A stretch of 64,000 nt of DNA, taken from assembly GCF_030823405.1 (NCBI RefSeq), contig NZ_JAUSXC010000001.1:2525001-2589000 (forward strand). The letters run 5' to 3'. Positions within the stretch are counted from its first letter, which is position 1, and each line of letters opens with the position of its first letter. The translations under genes were made by a program, and so were the position numbers. The notes beneath the pieces were generated by a model that was given only the letters and a program-made list of their open reading frames with translations, was not told where the DNA came from and did not search any database. Source of the stretch: Chryseobacterium ginsenosidimutans. Lineage in GTDB: Bacteria > Bacteroidota > Bacteroidia > Flavobacteriales > Weeksellaceae. This document shows positions 10,039 to 18,751 of this stretch, piece by piece.

Positions 10039-11442
10039 ATGAGTCAATTTGATGTTACCGTAATCGGTTCTGGTCCTGGTGGTTATGTTGCTGCAATTCG
10101 TGCTGCACAATTAGGTTTCACAACAGCAATTATTGAAAAATATCCAACTTTAGGAGGAACTTGCCTTAATGTGGGATGTATTCCTTCAAAAGCGCTTTTA
10201 GACAGTTCTGAGCATTTTGAGAACGCAAAACACAATTTTGCAGGCCACGGAATCATTATCAATGAGCCTCAAGCTGATATCGCAAGAATGATCGAGCGTA
10301 AAAACGAGGTGGTAAAACAAAATACAGACGGAATCAATTACCTGATGAACAAAAACAAAATAACTGTTTTTGAAGGCGTTGGAAGCTTCGAATCTGCAAC
10401 TCAGATCAAAGTGACTAAAAACGACGGTTCTACAGAAATAATCGATTCTAAATATACAATCATTGCAACAGGTTCTAAGCCATCTTCTTTACCTTTCATC
10501 ACTTTGGATAAAGAAAGAGTGATTACATCTACGGAAGCTTTAAACCTTAAAGAAATTCCTAAGCATTTAGTTGTAATCGGAGGTGGAGTTATCGGTCTTG
10601 AATTAGGTTCTGTTTACTTAAGATTAGGCGCTCAGGTAACTGTTGTTGAGTTTATGGATAAGATCATTCCTACAATGGACGGAGCTTTAAGTAAAGAATT
10701 AACAAAAGTTTTAAAGAAACAAGGTATGAAATTCATGCTTTCTACGGCTGTTTCTGCTGTTGAAAGAAATGGAGATACTGTAAAGGTAACTGCTAAAGAT
10801 AAAAAAGGAGAAGAAGTAACTGTTGAAGGAGATTATTGTTTGGTTTCTGTAGGTAGAAAACCTTACACAGACGGTCTTGGACTTGAAAAAGCTGGTGTTG
10901 AGCTGGACGAAAGAGGAAGAGTAAAAACTAACGATCACTTACAGACAAATGTTGCAAACATCTACGCGATCGGAGATGTTATAAAAGGAGCAATGTTGGC
11001 TCACAAGGCGGAAGAAGAGGGAGTTTTAGTTGCAGAAATTTTAGCGGGTCAAAAACCACACATCAATTACAATTTGATTCCGGGAGTTGTTTACACTTGG
11101 CCTGAAGTTGCAGGTGTTGGTAAAACTGAAGAGCAGCTGAAAGAAGAAGGAGTAGCTTATAAAGTTGGATCTTTCCCAATGAGAGCACTAGGAAGAAGCC
11201 GCGCAAGTGGTGATGTTGATGGTTTGGTAAAAATTATTGCTGATGAAAAAACTGACGAAGTTTTAGGAATGCACATTATCGGAGCAAGAGCTGCTGATTT
11301 AATTGCTGAAGGTGTAATTGCAATGGAATTCCGTGCAAGTGCAGAAGATATCGCAAGAAGTTCTCACGCTCACCCGACTTATGCAGAAGCGATTAAAGAA
11401 GCTGCATTAGATGCTACGGGAAAAAGACCTATTCATATGTAA
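10039..11442 (+). CDS. lpdA: Dihydrolipoyl dehydrogenase (E3)
   Basis: 467-residue FAD flavoprotein that reoxidises dihydrolipoamide in 2-oxo-acid dehydrogenase complexes and the glycine cleavage system. The FAD-binding GSGPGGYVAAI is at the N-terminus, the redox disulfide is C42-C47 (GGTCLNVGCIPSKALL), the NAD motif is VIGGGVIGLELGSV, and the catalytic His445/Glu450 pair sits in HAHPTYAE. All active-site residues are present. It is separate from the E1/E2 genes at 55.8-59.9 kb, so it may be shared by several complexes. High expression is suggested by the more conservative codon choice. A terminator follows. Confidence 0.96.
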   Translation: MSQFDVTVIGSGPGGYVAAIRAAQLGFTTAIIEKYPTLGGTCLNVGCIPSKALLDSSEHFENAKHNFAGHGIIINEPQADIARMIERKNEVVKQNTDGINYLMNKNKITVFEGVGSFESATQIKVTKNDGSTEIIDSKYTIIATGSKPSSLPFITLDKERVITSTEALNLKEIPKHLVVIGGGVIGLELGSVYLRLGAQVTVVEFMDKIIPTMDGALSKELTKVLKKQGMKFMLSTAVSAVERNGDTVKVTAKDKKGEEVTVEGDYCLVSVGRKPYTDGLGLEKAGVELDERGRVKTNDHLQTNVANIYAIGDVIKGAMLAHKAEEEGVLVAEILAGQKPHINYNLIPGVVYTWPEVAGVGKTEEQLKEEGVAYKVGSFPMRALGRSRASGDVDGLVKIIADEKTDEVLGMHIIGARAADLIAEGVIAMEFRASAEDIARSSHAHPTYAEAIKEAALDATGKRPIHM

Positions 11443-11475
11443 TGGTTGATTAATCTTTTAATCATTTAAATATAA

Positions 11476-11500
11476 AGAGAAGCAAAGTGCTTCTCTTTTT
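11476..11500 (+). terminator. Terminator after lpdA
   Basis: AGAGAAGCA and TGCTTCTCT with a 3-base loop, followed by TTTTT. Confidence 0.8.
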
Positions 11501-11698
11501 GTTTTAATATAATCTATCAGTTTGTTATTTGAGGATAAATTTATACTGCTGTTGACAGGTTTTTTTAAGAATGATAAACTTTGTTGAGTAAAAATACCTT
11601 TACGAACTTAAAAACAAAATATATTTAAATAAAACCTTTGCGTTAAGCCTTTTACAAATCAGCTTTCTCACTTCATTGTCTTTAGCGTAAAATTTCCG

Positions 11699-11706
11699 TA
11701 CCTTTG
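11699..11706 (+). promoter_or_regulatory. Promoter of the CvfB-like gene
   Basis: TACCTTTG (-7 box) with a TTG at 11676-11678, a 20-base spacing as in Bacteroidetes promoters. The ATG lies 19 bases downstream. Confidence 0.55.
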
Positions 11707-11725
11707 TGAGCTAATTTTATCATAC

Positions 11726-12550
11726 ATGCTACTCGGAAAAACTCAAACTTTAAAAATTTCAGAAAAAAATAATTCAGGATGGATCTTAACGGATGAATCC
11801 GGTGAAAAGGCATTTTTGCCAAAGATTTTCACTCAGGATGAAAAAGAAGTTGGTGATGATATTGAAGTTTTCGTGTATCAGGACGATGGGAAATTAAAAG
11901 CAACTACTGAAATTCCTTTAGCGGAAGTAGGAGAGTTTGCCGTGATGAGTGCTGTTCAGAGTCTTCCAAGCGGGGCTTTTATGGATTGGGGAATTATTAA
12001 AGATTTGTTCATTCCCTACAAACAACAGAAATCTAAAATTGTTGAGGGCAAAAGATATTTGGTTAATCTGTATGTAGATGAAGATCTTGATTTGATTACC
12101 GGAACCACAAAATTCAAAAGAAATCCTCAGTATCAGGATTTACCTTTCCAAAAAGGAGACAAGGTTGATCTGATTATGATGAATGAAAGTGAATTGGGCT
12201 GGAATGTTGTCATCAATAAAAAATATATCGGATTGATTTACACTTCAGATGTTTTTAAAAAATTATATCCTTTATCTGAAGAAAGGGGTTACATCAAAGA
12301 TATTCGCGAGGATGGTAAAATAGACGTATCATTACAACCGGAAGGTTTTGAGAATATTGACGAATTTAAACAGAAAATTCTTGATAAACTTGAAGAAAAT
12401 TATGGTTTGCTTCATCTATCAGACAAATCTTCCCCGGAAGAGATCAAAGATGAAATCCAGATGAGTAAAAAGAATTTTAAGAAAGCAATCGGTGGATTGT
12501 ATAAGGATAAAATCATCGATATTTTAGACGATAAAATTAAATTATTATAA
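11726..12550 (+). CDS. S1-domain RNA-binding protein, CvfB/YitL family
   Basis: 274-residue cytoplasmic protein with tandem S1-like OB domains and a C-terminal winged helix, the architecture of CvfB/YitL, an RNA-binding regulator first described in Firmicutes. Family hallmarks seen are the early FLPK after the first OB strand, SGAFMDWGIIKDLFIPYKQQ, the repeat GWNVVINKKYIGLIYTSD, and a C-terminal helical region with SKKNFKKAIGGLYKDKII. Length matches the family. It has its own promoter and a strong terminator, so it is probably monocistronic. The RNA target is unknown. Confidence 0.88.
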   Translation: MLLGKTQTLKISEKNNSGWILTDESGEKAFLPKIFTQDEKEVGDDIEVFVYQDDGKLKATTEIPLAEVGEFAVMSAVQSLPSGAFMDWGIIKDLFIPYKQQKSKIVEGKRYLVNLYVDEDLDLITGTTKFKRNPQYQDLPFQKGDKVDLIMMNESELGWNVVINKKYIGLIYTSDVFKKLYPLSEERGYIKDIREDGKIDVSLQPEGFENIDEFKQKILDKLEENYGLLHLSDKSSPEEIKDEIQMSKKNFKKAIGGLYKDKIIDILDDKIKLL

Positions 12551-12555
12551 AAATA

Positions 12556-12585
12556 AAAAACGAGCAGAAATTTCTGCTCGTTTTT
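12556..12585 (+). terminator. Bidirectional terminator after the CvfB-like gene
   Basis: A perfect palindromic hairpin, AAAACGAGCAGAAA against TTTCTGCTCGTTTT, between convergent genes. It can end transcription from the left and also the accessory operon coming from the right. Confidence 0.85.
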
Positions 12586-12625
12586 CGTATGTTATATCTC
12601 CTGTTCTTAGATATATTAACCATTT

Positions 12626-13067
12626 TTATTTTTGAATTGGATATTTTTTGCCATCAATACCTAATAAATAATTTTTTGGTAAATTATTTTCCATTTTTCC
12701 ATTTTCATAATTATAAACAGTTTCATCAATCATTAAAATCCAATTATCATATTTTTTTGAATAATTATACTCTTGTGTATATTCCGTATCTTTTGCATCA
12801 TCATAGAGAGATACAACCATTTCCACAATTACTGATTACAGGATAATAAACATATGGCAAATCAAAATGATAAACTTTGTTTAAATTGCTTAACTTCAAG
12901 CTTAGTTTACAGGTAGGTTCAACAATATTTTTTATTTCGCCTATTTTAAAACATTTATAATTAAGTGTATCTTTAGCTTTATCATTATTCAAATCTGCAA
13001 TTATCTGTTGAGAATATGAGTAACAATAAGCTAATAGTAACATTCCAAATATTTTTTTAGTCATCAT
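12626..13067 (-). pseudogene. Frameshifted gene for a small secreted protein
   Basis: Two overlapping frames make one sensible protein. The upstream frame (from 13067) has a signal peptide (about MTKKIFGMLLLAYCYSYSQ) and runs to NCGNGCISL, then stops. The second frame continues as YDDAKDTEYTQEYNYSKKYD to a C-terminus GIDGKKYPIQK. The total span is 442 bases, one more than a multiple of three, so a one-base insertion or a two-base loss separates the frames near 12801-12815, where the minus strand has a short CT repeat. It is the last member of the chain of small secreted genes downstream of the effector-like gene, so an immunity or accessory role is possible. Function not recognised. Confidence 0.65.
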
Positions 13068-13091
13068 ATTTTTGTATTACTTTTTACTTTA

Positions 13092-13927
13092 CTATCTCCC
13101 AAACCTGCTTAGGAATTTTCTTAAATCCTTATTTTGAGACTTCATAAGCTCTACATACTTATTATAGTTTTCTTTAGCCAGTTCTTCGTTTCCAATTACC
13201 CAATAACAATGTCCAAGATTAAGATAAGTAACAACTCTCGTAGGAAATTTATCTATTATTTCATTATATAAATAAATCGCCTTAAAACTTCCGTGTTTAA
13301 TCTGAGCAATATAGAACGCTAGATTATTATATTTATCTAATGTAGTGGTAGTTATAGGTTTTTCTTTTATTAATAGAAACAAATTTTCGTACGAATAATT
13401 AAAACTATAACTCTTTAAATTTTCGCATTTCTCATTTTTTCATATTCACTATTAAAAATAGTTTCGCTCGTTATTTTATTTTTTACAGAATCTTGTAAAT
13501 AAAGTTTTTTATCTGGAGCATACTCTTTATTATTAATACCCAATGAATAAGGATAATAAGATACTTTAATGTCTGTTATACCATCTACAATTTCTATATC
13601 TTCATAATAACTTTTATATAGTAGCCAATTTTTATAGAGGGGTAAGTATTTATAATACAGAAGTTCTTTTGCCTTAAAAGCACAACAACTACCTAGGGCA
13701 ACTATATCTCCGTTCAAAAAATATATATCTTTCCCATCTAAGGCTTCACCCATTCTATCTTTTAAATTTTCCATTGGCAAATCTTCAAAATTAATTTTTA
13801 AAGAAGTGGGAATTTTATTTGACGTAACAGTAAATAAACCATTTGAACTTTGAATTATAACATCTTTTTTTATTTGTTTTTGAGCAGATATACATATAGA
13901 AATCACCAGCGTAATTAGATATTTCAT
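13092..13927 (-). pseudogene. Frameshifted gene: secreted protein with C-terminal TPR-like repeat
   Basis: The N-terminal part (13415-13927, 170 residues, signal peptide about MKYLITLVISICISAQ) ends shortly after SEYEKMRNAKI. The -1 frame then continues without interruption as KCENLKSYSF and so on into a TPR-like unit (YLNLGHCYWVIGNEELAKEN) ending at 13092. The distal part has no ATG of its own and only a TTG at 13382. The span is one base short of a multiple of three. Adding one A to the six-A tract (plus-strand T run 13435-13440) restores a continuous protein of about 278 residues. I see this as one gene disabled, or controlled, by a homopolymer change. Its start overlaps the stop of the gene before it by four bases (ATGA), indicating translational coupling. 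Confidence 0.65.
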
Positions 13928-14285
13928 TTTTTTCCTTTTACAAAAATCAAGTATTTTCCTTTACAGTTTCTAAAATTATTATACTGATTCATTTCATTAC
14001 CAGAATTTTGAATTATAATACTATCATTTCTATATATTCCAACAGCTCTTTTCATCCCAAAAACTTTTTGTTTATTATCATCAATACGAATTTTCAGTAT
14101 TCCATTAGCAATATCCTTATTACTTTGGTATATGGTAAAATAATAATTAGCCTTATCTTTTTTATATTAATAATCATTTTCGGACTGCAGAAACTATTCT
14201 CAGTCGATTTATAGCTGCCTATAATTGACTTTTCTTTTTCATATTTTAAGAAAAAGAAAATTGGTATTAACAATAAATATTTCAT
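13924..14285 (-). pseudogene. Frameshifted gene for a small secreted protein; frame change at a slippery A_AAA_AAG
   Basis: The first frame (14094-14285) starts with a hydrophobic leader (MKYLLLIPIFFFLKYEK) and reads GSYKSTENSFCSPKM before running into non-protein-like sequence and a stop. The -1 frame picks up at the same point as DKANYYFTIYQSNKDIANG and continues with good composition to FVKGKK, stopping at 13924-13926 with a 4-base ATGA overlap onto the next gene. The frames meet at 14157-14163, where the minus strand is A_AAA_AAG in the codon phase of a -1 slippery heptamer. One missing A explains it as well. Restored length is 120 residues. Probably secreted or membrane-anchored; function unknown. 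Confidence 0.7.
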
Positions 14286-14383
14286 CTAAAATTTTGAAGC
14301 TGCTTTTTTCTTCTATTAAAAAGATTTGCACATTTTTCAGAATAATCAGAAAATATACGTTCACTGAAATTCTCAAAACATTT

Positions 14384-15262
14384 CTAATTTTCCTGATATA
14401 AAATTCTTTTCAATTGCGATATTTCTTCTTTAATAAGTCCAGATTGAAAATGATTTTGGAGTACATTATAAGTATCTTTATTAATATCAAAAGTTATATT
14501 ATTATTATCTTCATATCTACTTTCAACATTTTTGTGAATCTTATATTTATATTCTGTCGCTTTCTTATAAATTAGTTTTTTTTCGAATCCTAATTCTCCA
14601 TCATTAGTTTTCTTTATTACAGATATCAATATTCCATTCTTGTTGTAATTATAATTTACTTTCCAAATATCTCGACTCTCTGATTGAGTTCTGGTAGTAT
14701 ATATTTTAGCACTTAAAATTTTTAATTTATTATTTCTATACTTTTTATTTGAAGAAATTTTCAATATATAATTAAGCTGATAAGGATAATCACCTAAATT
14801 GTCATCTAAAAAATCAACTAAATCTAAAATATTATTAGCATTGTATATACTTTTATTTAATTCACTGTAATATAAATCATTACAGAAATAAACATCTTTA
14901 TTTATAGTTATAGTTTTTAATTTGTTTGAAAAGATAATATTTAAGGTATCAAAAGTTTCATTTTCCTTTATTGATAAAATAGCCCGATTGCCTTCCTTAC
15001 TCTTTTTAAGCGTAAAAGTTATAGGCAAACTTTGATTTAAAGGATTGTCGGATACATCATAATATAATATGGAATCCTTTTTCATACTTAGTTTATATAA
15101 ATATGAGAAATCTTTTTTTACTTTGTTGTTCTTTACTACTTTGTCATTTATATATATTTTTAAAGGAGTATATTGTTCTTTTATTTTTATTATTTCTTGA
15201 TTTTGCGATAAATAATAATTATAAACTAAAATGAGAAAAATAAGTGAAATTTTTATTTTCAT
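14384..15262 (-). CDS. Secreted hypothetical protein downstream of the effector-like gene
   Basis: 292 residues, not recognised. It has a signal peptide (about MKIKISLIFLILVYNYYLSQ). The rest is charged, Asn/Lys/Ile-rich and beta-prone. A hydrophobic stretch is absent after the leader, so a soluble periplasmic or surface protein is likely. The start is six bases after the stop of the effector-like gene, so the two are certainly co-transcribed. An exported protein encoded directly behind a putative cell-wall-attacking effector is where an immunity protein is expected, but no family match supports that, so it stays an inference from position. The gene is much more AT-rich than the core genes. 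Confidence 0.8.
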   Translation of the reverse strand: MKIKISLIFLILVYNYYLSQNQEIIKIKEQYTPLKIYINDKVVKNNKVKKDFSYLYKLSMKKDSILYYDVSDNPLNQSLPITFTLKKSKEGNRAILSIKENETFDTLNIIFSNKLKTITINKDVYFCNDLYYSELNKSIYNANNILDLVDFLDDNLGDYPYQLNYILKISSNKKYRNNKLKILSAKIYTTRTQSESRDIWKVNYNYNKNGILISVIKKTNDGELGFEKKLIYKKATEYKYKIHKNVESRYEDNNNITFDINKDTYNVLQNHFQSGLIKEEISQLKRILYQEN

Positions 15263-15268
15263 ATCTTT

Positions 15269-16870
15269 TTATTTAATTTCTTTCCAAAATATTGAGTATC
15301 CAGCAACTTGTGTAGCAGTAATTCCAGTTGCTCTCTTTGTTTTATTTTTATAATAAAAATCTCCAGTAGTCCAATATTCACTTCTACTAAAATCACTTGC
15401 TGGGATTGTATACACAGCTCTCATTCCTCTAGGAGTACTTTTATGTACATGGCTACCTCTATCGGTTTTAGAATTATGCGAAGAACCATAGGGTGCTCCA
15501 TTAGGATATTTCTGTTTTATTTTCATAACAAATTTATCATATAAACTCTTTTTAATTTTTATATAGTCATATTCATCAAACTTATTATGTCCTGTTTTTG
15601 AATTACTATCAGCTTTAAGTTCAGTATCTACACCCCATCCTAAGAAATCCACCCCATCCCAAAACCTTGCTCCATCAGTTGGGTCTACTTTTGACGGATC
15701 AATATCTCTTAATAAAGCCTCAATAACACCTTTTCTTGAATATTTACTTACAGTATCTACAGCAGTATCAGGTAATGCTGTTTTTTTATCAATCATTTCA
15801 ACAGAAGAGTATCCTGTCATTAACCTCGCAAGCATTGTTGTTCCTTTGTCCTTACCTTCATTATAGTTAGCATGTGCAATAAATATATATTCATTTTCTT
15901 CATTAGATAATCCTTCGTGCTTAACAATATTACATACTCTTTGGAAATCATTATGGGATATTTTTAGTTTTTTAGCATTTGTAAAAGTATCTTTTTCGTT
16001 CCCTTTCCCATCACAAGCATACACATCATTTTCATTACCATTTTGCTCTTTTACATGTCCTTCATACAATCCTTTATAATTATAAAAATAACCATTAGTT
16101 TTTTCGATGGTTTTTTGTTCTTCTTTTTTCTTCGGAGGTTCAGAAGTCCCTGTTTTCACAGGCGTTTGAGAATCTTGGGGAACAGTCATCTGTCCCATCT
16201 CATTCTTTACTTTTAATTCCTCCTCATAAAAGTTAGCTTCATTATTCCTTTCCCAAACCCTCACTTTGTAACGATGCTCACTCGCAGACATATCCTTTTG
16301 AGTCTGCATATACATCGCGGGGCTTAACAATATTGATCTGTTAGTTTTTACAATACCGTTTTTTTGAACAATCTGCATCGGTTCAGAACTTTTTGCTACT
16401 TCTATATCCCGCCCGTTTACAGTATCATAAATCTTAAATTCAACATATTTTCCCAACATATTCAACGTGTAAACTTGAAGGTTTACACTATTCATATATT
16501 TAAGAGTACTGTTATCCTGCATTTTATATTCTACATCGAGAAAAAATACATCAACTATCTTTATTTCTCCGTTAGCTTGCGGTGTAATGTGCAGTTCTAC
16601 GGTTTCACCACTATACGTCGCCTTTAGTTGCAGATTTTTACCTTGTAGATTTTGCAGAAACTTATACGTCGTCACTCTTCCTTTTTTCTGTCCTGAGAAC
16701 GGAACTTTTTCATATTCACTATATTCGTTTGACCAATATACCTGCCATAAAATTTCATCATCTTTAACAGTACTATTATCTGCTGTCTCAGCAAAAGTTA
16801 ACCGATACTCCGTAATCCCGCCGATCAATGGGAAACGCTCTCCGTCTATTCCTTTTAATATCTTTTCCAT
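15269..16870 (-). CDS. Modular effector-like protein with probable C-terminal cell-wall hydrolase domain
   Basis: 533 residues, no signal peptide. Residues 1 to about 225 are repeated beta-sandwich-like units (GITEYRLTFAE, WQVYWSNEY, HRYKVRVWERNN), a kind often placed ahead of toxin domains in flavobacterial effector genes. A low-complexity linker rich in P/K/E/T (about 226-260) follows. The last 270 residues form a separate domain with NIVKHEGLSNEENEYIFIAH, which resembles the catalytic-glutamate region of SleB-like peptidoglycan hydrolases, then ARFWDGVDFLGWGVD and a GITATQVAGYSIFWK ending. Lack of a signal plus the LysM/PAAR-like gene just upstream suggests delivery by a contractile injection system. 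The hydrolase assignment is by pattern and not certain. Confidence 0.75.
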   Translation of the reverse strand: MEKILKGIDGERFPLIGGITEYRLTFAETADNSTVKDDEILWQVYWSNEYSEYEKVPFSGQKKGRVTTYKFLQNLQGKNLQLKATYSGETVELHITPQANGEIKIVDVFFLDVEYKMQDNSTLKYMNSVNLQVYTLNMLGKYVEFKIYDTVNGRDIEVAKSSEPMQIVQKNGIVKTNRSILLSPAMYMQTQKDMSASEHRYKVRVWERNNEANFYEEELKVKNEMGQMTVPQDSQTPVKTGTSEPPKKKEEQKTIEKTNGYFYNYKGLYEGHVKEQNGNENDVYACDGKGNEKDTFTNAKKLKISHNDFQRVCNIVKHEGLSNEENEYIFIAHANYNEGKDKGTTMLARLMTGYSSVEMIDKKTALPDTAVDTVSKYSRKGVIEALLRDIDPSKVDPTDGARFWDGVDFLGWGVDTELKADSNSKTGHNKFDEYDYIKIKKSLYDKFVMKIKQKYPNGAPYGSSHNSKTDRGSHVHKSTPRGMRAVYTIPASDFSRSEYWTTGDFYYKNKTKRATGITATQVAGYSIFWKEIK

Positions 16871-16873
16871 AGC

Positions 16874-17620
16874 TTACAGATAGTATTGGTTTTCGTCATA
16901 TTCAGCCTGAAACTCTTCGAAATTAAGACCCGGAAGCACCTGTTTTAAAATCTCGGCATCCGCTTTCTGGAAATTATTACTTCCCATTTTCACGCTTTGT
17001 CCATGATGTTGTATCGTAATTTTTCCTCCAACAGAACACATCAGATAAGAGATTTCGATAAGAGCCTCCTTATCCATGATTTTTAGCTTTTTATAAGGCT
17101 TCTTCCATCTTCCTGCGGGAACAAATGCACACGGATTATTATTTTTTACTTTACAGCTCCCAAAACAAGAATTCCCTTCTTTAAACTGAACATCTTCCAA
17201 AGTAGCAGTATGCTTTTCATCATTATTACGGTTGTTAAAGATAGTTTTCGAGTGGGATGTTACTTTTAAAGTAGGAGTCAAGCCTTTATCACATAAACAT
17301 TTTGCACCGTCTACAACAAAGAATTTATCTTCATGTTCGCTTCGCTTGGCTTCCTCTTCTTTTTGCTTTTGGGATTCTTTTTTTTCTTTTTCTTGCTGAT
17401 ATTCGATCTCTTTTCGCTTCTCAATTATTTCGTCGGAAGGTTTTTCTTTCTCTACGGTAAGTCTTTTACCTTCCCATATTTCATAACCAATTCCGTCAAT
17501 AATATCTTCACACCAAAGATTGTGGAAGCTTCTAAGCTGATATACAGAAATTCCGTAATCATCGGCAATACTTTCTAAAGTTTCGCCCTTTTTTACAATA
17601 TAAATAAATCCTTTTTTCAT
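16874..17620 (-). CDS. LysM and PAAR-like (DUF4280-type) protein
   Basis: 248 residues in three parts. An N-terminal LysM domain (about 6-57; IVKKGETLESIADDYGIS) could bind peptidoglycan. A highly charged coiled-coil linker (about 58-98, Glu/Lys-rich) follows. The C-terminal domain has cysteine-rich GAKCLCDKG, GSCKV and LMCSVGGKITIQHHGQ and matches my memory of DUF4280, a PAAR-like spike-tip domain. Such proteins sharpen the tip of type VI-like machines and carry or dock effectors. Its start overlaps the upstream gene's stop by four bases, and three bases separate it from the effector-like gene. No Tss/Hcp/VgrG genes are in the window, so the secretion apparatus must be elsewhere. Confidence 0.82.
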   Translation of the reverse strand: MKKGFIYIVKKGETLESIADDYGISVYQLRSFHNLWCEDIIDGIGYEIWEGKRLTVEKEKPSDEIIEKRKEIEYQQEKEKKESQKQKEEEAKRSEHEDKFFVVDGAKCLCDKGLTPTLKVTSHSKTIFNNRNNDEKHTATLEDVQFKEGNSCFGSCKVKNNNPCAFVPAGRWKKPYKKLKIMDKEALIEISYLMCSVGGKITIQHHGQSVKMGSNNFQKADAEILKQVLPGLNFEEFQAEYDENQYYL

Positions 17621-18528
17621 CTTCTGATATTGTGTTTTGGTAAATCATTATTCTCAATTTCTTCTACAAAAAAACTTCTTGATTTTGTTAGCTTTTCTCT
17701 TTCTTCTTTTTCATCAAATACAGTACTTGCGCTTGTTTTTCTTTCGGCAACCTCTTTCGTTTCCTGAATATGTATTTTTATTTCTTCTTCATGTTTACAT
17801 AAGTAAAAGCTTATTTCAATTTCATGAATACTTCGATCTTTATTAAGAAGAAAATAGCCTGAGATGGTATCTTTTTCTATTAAAGTAGATTTTCCTTCGA
17901 TCGAAATTCTTATTTTTCCATTTTCAGTATAATTCTTTTGAATTTCTAAATTCAAGGAATATTTTATTTTTTGTCCTGAAATAAAAGAAAACCCGTAATC
18001 ATCAATTGTTGAAACCCTACCTATTCCATAATCTCCATAAAAAGGAAAGAAAAACAATGAGAAAAACAGGTCGTTTTGTAGACTTTTAATTAATTGATCA
18101 GAATTCTTATAAAGCTTTCCTATTTCGTTCAATAATTTTATAGCTTTTCCTTTCTCATAATACGCCTGAAATCTTGGAATAAAGCTTTTCCATCGTTCTA
18201 AAATTTCTGAATGATTATAAATACTTTTCGGATAACCGTAAGAATTAACCGATAATTTCAAAGGAAAAAGAGCTTGAGAAGAATGGTAAACCAATTCTCC
18301 GATAAGAGTATCATTAGGATTGTCGTTATTAACAAGTAAATTGCTTCGATTGATTTTTACAACAGGTCTTACAGGCACTTCAAAAGTTTGCCCATTATGG
18401 ATAAAAGTAAAATCAAAAGACAAGGCTTTTTCAGCAATTTTACTTTTTTTAAGATAATTATATTGGTACTCCCGTTCTTGTATTTGCATAGAAGGAAGAT
18501 ACAAGTGTGTCGGAACAATTGTTTTCAT
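17617..18528 (-). CDS. Uncharacterised first gene of the effector-like operon
   Basis: 304 residues, not recognised. It has no signal peptide or membrane segment. The N-terminal half is beta-prone (FDFTFIHNGQTFEVPVRPVVK), the middle helical (SEILERWKSFIPRFQAYYEKG), and the end charged and probably disordered. I start it at the ATG ending at 18528; a TTG one codon upstream is less likely. Its stop overlaps the start of the LysM/PAAR-like gene (ATGA), so the two are translationally coupled. Position at the head of the operon suggests an adaptor or chaperone that loads the effector, but nothing in the sequence proves it. Confidence 0.78.
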   Translation of the reverse strand: MKTIVPTHLYLPSMQIQEREYQYNYLKKSKIAEKALSFDFTFIHNGQTFEVPVRPVVKINRSNLLVNNDNPNDTLIGELVYHSSQALFPLKLSVNSYGYPKSIYNHSEILERWKSFIPRFQAYYEKGKAIKLLNEIGKLYKNSDQLIKSLQNDLFFSLFFFPFYGDYGIGRVSTIDDYGFSFISGQKIKYSLNLEIQKNYTENGKIRISIEGKSTLIEKDTISGYFLLNKDRSIHEIEISFYLCKHEEEIKIHIQETKEVAERKTSASTVFDEKEEREKLTKSRSFFVEEIENNDLPKHNIRR

Positions 18529-18556
18529 CAAAATAGGTTGTGTTTTTGCGTTATTA

Positions 18557-18564
18557 CAAATTTA
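18557..18564 (-). promoter_or_regulatory. -7 box of the effector-like operon
   Basis: Minus strand reads TAAATTTG about 28 bases upstream of the first ATG of the 18.5-12.6 kb operon. No clear -33 TTG. Confidence 0.4.
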
Positions 18565-18751
18565 AAATTATTTTCCGATATTCTATATGCTAGGGAATAT
18601 ATTTTATTAGGTTAAGGTTTTGATTATAATCAATCTGATAATGAAATGCCAGTTACAAAAAGAAAAAATTAAATTTAACTTGACATTAATTATACTATTA
18701 GCAAGCTTAAATTCCGAAACCTGACACATCTCATACAACTTTGTTTAATTA

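Noticed and set aside
12589..12846. Plus-strand ORF of 85 codons next to the terminator at 12.6 kb
   Set aside because: Shadow of the broken secreted-protein gene. It begins at the end of a terminator and is Tyr/His/Phe-rich.
13092..13382. Stand-alone TPR protein starting at TTG
   Set aside because: No ATG, and the open frame extends upstream of the TTG into the preceding gene. A frameshifted single gene explains it better.
16364..16883. Plus-strand ORFs of 87 and 98 codons opposite the effector-like gene
   Set aside because: Antisense shadows in AT-rich coding DNA, without promoter or conserved segments.
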